Shown: positions 58,480 through 64,000 of the stretch, piece by piece | Layout: every line of letters starts with the position of its first letter | Numbering within the stretch: position 1 is the stretch's first letter | NCBI GenBank assembly: GCA_005784505.1 | Contig: VCAZ01000003.1 | Coordinates: 7,567,510 to 7,631,509 of the forward strand | Direction of reading: 5' to 3' | DNA length: 64,000 bases | From: Bagarius yarrelli | Taxonomy: Eukaryota; Chordata; Actinopteri; Siluriformes; Sisoridae | Translations under genes and position numbers: made by a program | Notes under the pieces: generated by a model | What the model was told of the DNA's origin: nothing | Seen by the model: the letters and a program-made list of their open reading frames with translations, nothing else | Database searches by the model: none

Positions 58480-59301
58480 TAGGTAGGTATTAAAATTTCT
58501 TGACCCCAAAAATGATACATTTTTTTCAGCCTTACTTAAATCTTAAGATGCTAATGCTATTAGTCTTTCCCGATCATCAGGCATCACATAGGAAAGCACA
58601 GCTCCTACCCTATAGGGTAAAGGATTACAGGCCAAACTGGTCTGTAACTCTAAGTACAATTGGTAGTAACAGTTACATTACATAAACACTGACAGTCACC
58701 TTTTAACTTCTGCTTGTGTATGAAATTGTTACAGTCCACTGATGTAGCAGAGCGGCCACAGCGCCGCCATTACAATACTATTTTAAACAATATATACATA
58801 CATAAAACGTGAAAGAAAAAGCATTCCAATGTTTAAAAGCACTATTTCCTTTATTAACTTCATTTGACCTGATTTTAAATGACCCGCACCACATACAAAA
58901 AACCCAAAAATGGTTGACTAAATGCTTGGACGTAATGCTTTTGTCTTTATTTTTTTTCTGCACTGCCCAGTTTACAAATAAAAAAATAATTCACTTTTGA
59001 AAGCTGAATCTCTACTGATCTTATATTTAGCATACCCTACAACCAATCTGTGATGTTAGTTTTTTGGCAGTAGATAGTAATAAATAATGAATATAAATGC
59101 ATATGAAATGTGGCCTTGGAATGTGTGTCAGTGGAGAAACTGTTAAAGCTGTTGGGAAACTGTTGCTATAGTAATAGTATTATTATCCCTAGTTGAAAGC
59201 ACTTTCGCCATACTTCAGATACATTAGCTCACAGACTAGTTGTTGCTCACAGACCGCAGTTAGCTATCAGCAATGTGGATTACAGTGGAGAGATTATCGT
59301 A
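58480..59301. other. Unique sequence
   Basis: Nothing recognised. Confidence 0.5.
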
Positions 59302-60495
59302 CAGATGCATCTCAAAATATTTGAATAAGAACAATCACTTTTTTCAATTTAATTCAAACAGTAAAACTTTCATCAATTTTAGATTTATTATACATGAAAA
59401 TAAATAAACCTTTGTGGCTCACAACTAATGAAAATAAAATTCCAGTATTAGAATAAATATCAGAATTTTTCAAGAGATAATTAAAGAACTAATTTATAAT
59501 ACAAAAACTTTTGATTAAAGTGTGTTTATTTATGTACTCAATATTTGGTTGGGGTTTACACAATTTATTGCATCATTGCGGTGTGGCATGGAGGCAATCA
59601 AATTGCTACGGTGTTATAAAAGCCCAGGTTTCTTTGATAGCGAATTTTAGATCATCTGTATTCGTAGTCTGGTGTCCTGCAGTTTCCTATTGTCAACACC
59701 CCATAAATTCTCTACAAGGCTCAGGTTAGGTGAGCTGGCTGGCCAGTCAAGCACAGTACTACCATAGTCAGCAAACCAGTTTTGAGTAGTTTGTGCTGTA
59801 GGCAGTGGCCAACTCCTACTGAATAAAAAAGGAAGCATAAAGCTTCTCCATAAAGCATGTCAGCAGAAGGAAGCATAACATGCTCAAAAATCCCTTGGTA
59901 GCTGGCTGCATTGACTTTGGAACCCCAAATCATCACTGACTGTGGACACTTTACACTGGACTTCGAGCAGCTTGTATTCTGTGCCACTTCTCTCTTTCTC
60001 CAGACCCTAGAACCTTGAATTCCAAATGAATTTCAAAATTTGCTTTCATATGAAAAGTGGACTTTGGACCACTGATGTAAATTCTCTTAATGATGTAATG
60101 CTTTTATTGTTGTCCCTGGTTCAGTAGTATACAGCCCATTTCCTGAATACGTATGTGTGGCACTTCTTGATGCAATGACTCTGGTTTACCATCCTTATGG
60201 TGTTAATGAGTGTCTTCTTGAAAAGTGCCTTATTCTTATGATTGTGGTAGTGTGTACTAAACCTGACTGAGAGTCTTGTAGTATTGATAATGCAAAAAAT
60301 AATTCAGTCAGTGTGGAAATGGAATATTTTAATTTTTGATACACACATTTTCAATGTTTTTAAGGTATAAGCTACAAATATTAAAATAATAAAATTACAT
60401 ATTAGTTCACATTAAATAAGTCTAAAATGTATATACTTTTAATATTATGAAGTAACTTAAAAAATTGAACTTGATATTTTATTGAGCGTCAACAT
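59302..60495 (-). mobile_element. Tc1/mariner-like transposon relic
   Basis: The left end after TA (59300-59301) is 'cagatgcatctcaaaatatt', the terminus of a common fish Tc1/mariner family. The right end is decayed: 'gatattttattgagcgtc' near 60470-60489 is the probable counterpart. Transposase text lies on the minus strand between them. The right boundary is approximate. Confidence 0.65.
59647..59990 (-). pseudogene. Tc1/mariner transposase fragment
   Basis: A minus-strand frame reads FADYGSTVLDWPASSPNLSL followed by VENLWGVDNRKLQDTR, the family's '.LDWPA.SPDLSPIENLWG..KRK..DT' block. The catalytic Glu is kept in VEN. Upstream on the element strand a shifted frame gives VMIWGSKVNAASYQGIFEHV then MLPSADMLYG, corresponding to the 'VMVWG' box and following residues. 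The segment between them (including the second Asp) is frameshifted and partly rewritten. The helix-turn-helix half, expected around 60.0-60.3 kb, survives only as unreadable frames. Confidence 0.68.
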
Positions 60496-60765
60496 ATTAC
60501 AATTTTTTTAAATGAACCTGTATCTATTATTCATCCAGTTTAAAGTTTATGGCTGATAGAGCACACGTCATGCTATTCATAGTGAAATAACCCAATAAAG
60601 TGAAAGTGAAAGTGAAATAACCCAATAAATAATTAAAAGGAAAAAAATGATTGTCATTAAATGAAGTGAATGTAGTTGTAAGTTGTTAATTTCTTAGGAT
60701 AGATAGATGGAAATAAAACTGGGTGAATGGCTTGTTGGGTACTTACGAATGGCTTGGTGGGTACT

Positions 60766-60935
60766 TACATTTACAGCATTTGGCAGATGCCTTTATCCAG
60801 AGCAACCTACATTTATCTCGTTTATACAACTGAGCAATTGGGGGTTAAGGGCCCACAGTGGTGACTTGGTGATGCTGGGAATCGACCCCCAGTCTTTCTA
60901 GTATTAGTCCTTGACCACTAAGCCACCACTTCCCC
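60766..60935 (-). repeat. tRNA-derived SINE, reversed
   Basis: The tail 'tttacagcatttggcagatg' and 'cctttatccagagcaaccta' is at the left. The body 'gagcaattgggggttaaggg' follows, then the B-box complement 'ggaatcgaccc' at 60878-60888 and the head complement 'ccactaagccaccacttccc' at the right. Complete and well preserved. Confidence 0.85.
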
Positions 60936-61073
60936 TACTACTTAAGGGGATGATTAAATTGATAAATGAATGTGAAAATGGGTGGATAGAAAGCTAGTCT
61001 GTCTGGAAGACTTGGATTGATGGATGAATGTAAAGCTTGAATAGTGAGTGTATAGGTAGATATGTAAATAAAT

Positions 61074-61172
61074 GATGGATGGATGGATGGATGGATGGAT
61101 GGATGGATGATGAATGGATGATGGATGAATGGACAGATGATGGAGGGATAAATGGATGGATAGATAGATGAA
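61074..61172. repeat. (GGAT)n minisatellite-like tract
   Basis: About nine perfect GGAT units (61078-61109), then degenerate GGATGAAT and GATA units to about 61172. The Pro/Ser/Ile/His repeats in the minus-strand frames come from this tract and are not a gene. Confidence 0.95.
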
Positions 61173-63608
61173 TGTGTCAAGTAACCATGTCCCATAATAC
61201 AAAGAAAATCATGCAAGGAATTAAATTCCTGAATTTTGACTTGTAAATACAATCAGTTTAGGTTCCTTGATGCATGACAATCCACAGAACATTTATCCAG
61301 GTCAAAGTCTATATCTCATTTCTTGAACACTCATTTAGGGTTATCTCTCATGCCCTGTTAAAATGCAGCGCTGATTAGCAAAATTGACCATCTCGTGTGC
61401 GCACAAGAACTACTGGTTACATGGTCTCTCCCCAAAGTCTTGTGGTGGACACTATTATGTTGCCCTCCCTATGGGAGACTGAGCCCAGCTTCATTAAAGG
61501 AGAGTAGGAGCTTTTGCTGAAGCATAAAAAGTTCCACTAAGGGGAAAGAGAAGACGGGGTTCAGTGTTTTCCTAATGGATTTAAATACAAACAGCATTTA
61601 ACAGTCCTGGTAAAGCAATATACATTATGCCATAATCCTAATTCTACTTATAGACCATTAGAAATTGGATTTACGTTTTGTAATCATACAAAATTCAAGG
61701 AATTAAATTATGAAGTGCTATTTGTGTAAATCATCCAGTGCTCTAGATAGAAGACATGGCAAAGAAAGCAGACTGAATCAATAGAGTTTTGATTCCTAGC
61801 TGCACACAGCAGAGAACTGATCACTGACAGACGGCAGCCTTGCACACACTTCAGCCATTTTGTCGATCAGTGTCAAGTCAATAATGCAATCTAGCCTACA
61901 CCCAATCCTTCTCCTCTTTCCCTGACACACATTTATCGACGTAGCTTTGGTAACAGATGGAGGGTTTTTGTTGTCTGTATTGTTCAGGTATGTACCTGCC
62001 TCCCAACAGCAGGTTGTATTCCTCAATTTTATTTTTTCAGGTAGACATTTTAATTTGATGCAGGAAACATACATAACATTTTTTTTTGTATCTTATTCGC
62101 TTACCTATCATAATAATTAATCATTTTTAGCAGTTATACTCAAACTTAATATTGAACTTAACTTTGGGGATAAAACACCCGAATGTATTGTAAATACACC
62201 ATACATACATACATCTTTCAGAACCATAACATAAAAATAAAATGATTTATAGTTGTCTAAATCTATTTACCAGCAAACACAGAAAAATCATCTTAGAATT
62301 AGCTTGTTTCAATTTGATATTTCTTAAAATGCGTGCTTTTTACATTCCTGTTTTAAGGTACCTGCATTTTATATTTCTGTCAACAGAAACGTTTTAAAAC
62401 TGTTTTCAATTGGCACTTAAGTTAATATAATACAATTCTACAATGAGCCAATTCTGGTATCTAGTACTTACTTCATTTCATTTAATGCCTTTATAGCCGG
62501 TCTAATTGCTGACCTGAACTCACATGCATCTACTGGAAGTATGAGGAGCCAAAGTAAAAAGACAAAAAATTGGTGTTTTGGAATCCTACTTGAGCTCAGT
62601 TTTAGTATTTAATATTCAGTGCATTATGTACCTGTGTAATACACAGTAATGTGAAATATGCAGAATGTTTCAAGTAAAGTAGGTAAAAACAGTCCAATGT
62701 CTCTGATTTTGCAGTAATCATCTTTAGATTGTATACATTTATGTGAACTGAATGATCCAATAGTAAATGATATGCATAGTTTAATGTTGTAATTGGATTT
62801 TTTGGTCATGAGTATGTTTCCTCCACATATGTGGTTATAATGAAACCATGAGGACTCAGTCAGCAAGACGTGAGGTGAACTAAGATACTCGCTCTCTCTT
62901 TTATTGCTTTTTAGGTTGTGAACTTTAAAAGGTGGATATAACGCTTTAGAGTTTATTTTCTTTGAACTCTAAAACTGCTTCTGTTTGGGTCAAGATTCTG
63001 GCGTTAGCCTTGGTGTGAACTTAACCAAGATTAGACAATAAAGTTAGACACTTTCATTTATTACAGCATTCAGTAGGGCTTAATTTATTAACATTTTGCC
63101 ACTCTATAAATAAAGTTATATCACCACCAGAATGGTCACACATCACTCCCAGACCCAAACTTACTTTTAAGCAGCAGTGTGCCCATGTACCTTTCTGTGT
63201 CTTCCCACTGAGCAGCTATCTTCTTACACAATAGAGATTTATTGCAGTGATATGATAATAGTGTTCATTATATTCCAGGTGACCCAATTTATCAGTTTAA
63301 CCCTGAAACTCTGTTCATCGTGCTAAATCAGTGGGAGTTGTTATGCATATGTAGTATTTCATTTGTCTCTATTTATGAGCTCTTGATTTGGCCTGACATG
63401 TTTGAAATGTATCTGGTTATATCAGATCTATATAGCACTTATAAAGCTTTATACAGCAGAGCTCATGAGTTCAGAAATCTGATTTAACAGTAAATTAAGT
63501 GTAGGTTAATGGGCTTGTTCCACAACTTTATTTTTTCTATAGTAACAGCCCATTTCCTGTAACATGTAGTGCAGCAGATTCTGTAATGAATCCCCACCGA
63601 GGTGCAGT
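61173..63608. other. Unique sequence
   Basis: No gene or known repeat. Two AG|GT sites after pyrimidine tracts at 61987 and 62040 are discussed in findings. A short CATA run is at 62200-62213. Confidence 0.5.
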
Positions 63609-63959
63609 TTATTTACAATAATTTACATTTGCAGCATTGAACAGTGGCATAGCATTCTTGGTGTCAGCCGTCCCTGGCGTGGCAGGTTCGAGATCAGGCT
63701 TGTGTGCTTGGGCTGTCTCAGAAACAGGTTCTTGGGCCTGGGAGAGCTCTGGAACGGGCTTTTGCGCTTGGGAAGGTTTGAGTTTGCAGACTAAGCAGTA
63801 TGTAAACCAAGAACCCAGAAGACTGCGGCTGCATTTCCCTGGCATTTGGAAGCTGTGGAGCGGCGGCCATCGTGGAGCTTTGCTGTTGAGCGGGGGCCAT
63901 CTTGGAGCTTGGCTGTGGAGCGGCGGCCATTTCTTTTCCGTTAACCCCACAGAAGACAA
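63609..63959 (-). CDS. Repeat-rich ORF, possible retroelement gag-like region
   Basis: A minus-strand frame of 116 codons begins MSSVGLTEKKWPPLHSQA. Its first part is a 10-residue repeat (PRWPPLNSKA, PRWPPLHS...), encoded by three 30-bp DNA units (starts about 63861, 63891, 63921). A second minus frame reads the same units as SSKMAPAQQQ/SSTMAAAPQL, so either could be the true one. The C-terminal part has 11-12-residue units (AQKPVPELS, AQEPVSET, AHKPDLEPA). GC is well above the window average. Such KMAA/APQP and KPVPE-type repeats recall gag-like proteins of fish LTR elements, but I cannot name the family. Whatever it is, its upstream part lies beyond the window, so this entry is partial. Confidence 0.3.
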   Translation of the reverse strand: MSSVGLTEKKWPPLHSQAPRWPPLNSKAPRWPPLHSFQMPGKCSRSLLGSWFTYCLVCKLKPSQAQKPVPELSQAQEPVSETAQAHKPDLEPATPGTADTKNAMPLFNAANVNYCK

Positions 63960-64000
63960 AATAAGAAAGGCAGGGTCAAATCAAAATCCAAGACAAAGAG

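Noticed and set aside
60938..61252. 104-codon frame with Pro/Ser/Ile/His repeats
   Set aside because: Encoded by the (GGAT)n tract.

Overview
The window reads as non-coding, AT-rich vertebrate DNA full of transposon relics, almost certainly from a teleost fish. The evidence is the mix of Tc1/mariner transposases, L2-type LINE fragments, tRNA-derived SINEs whose tail is 'ctctggataagggc..tctgccaaatg', a SINE end containing 'gctgaccctgcactctgacc', and abundant dinucleotide and tetranucleotide microsatellites. These SINE types are best known to me from otophysan fishes such as catfishes; that narrower placement is inference. There are no operons, no bacterial genes and no CRISPR arrays. No complete host protein-coding gene can be read.

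Layout. 0-6.6 kb: end of a DNA transposon, two LINE reverse-transcriptase fragments on the minus strand, and several SINEs. 6.9-9.2 kb: a Tc1-like transposon with an almost intact transposase (one nonsense codon and one compensated frameshift), abutting a GC-rich block that resembles a tyrosine-recombinase (Ngaro/DIRS-like) retroelement terminus. 10-20 kb: SINEs, a mariner fragment, microsatellites, a short signal-anchor ORF and one exon-like open frame at 18.1-18.4 kb. 20.2-21.4 kb: a complete Tc1 copy with both inverted repeats and a frameshifted transposase. 22-32 kb: mostly unique sequence, with a textbook polypyrimidine-CAG|GTAAG zero-length-exon site at 25.46 kb. 32.3-33.4 kb: an L2/jockey-type LINE relic with endonuclease and RT motifs. 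33.5-56 kb: mostly unique sequence with enhancer-like blocks, SINEs, a second L2 fragment, a 10-copy degenerate ~28-bp repeat at 50.4 kb, a piggyBac-like cysteine-rich ORF at 49 kb and a candidate TATA/ATG/splice-donor first exon at 51.8 kb. 56-60.5 kb: a Ty3/Gypsy integrase relic and two more Tc1-like relics. 60.7-64 kb: SINE, (GGAT)n, unique sequence, and a repeat-rich partial ORF running towards the right edge.

Interpretation. The simplest model is the interior of a large intron or a gene desert in a fish genome. The three plus-strand splice-like features (18.1, 25.5 and 51.8 kb) are compatible with plus-strand transcription, but nothing in the sequence proves it. The elements do not form a pathway. 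The functional links are parasitic: the SINEs share their 3' tail with the L2-type LINE at 3.9 kb, which is the expected source of their retrotransposition machinery.
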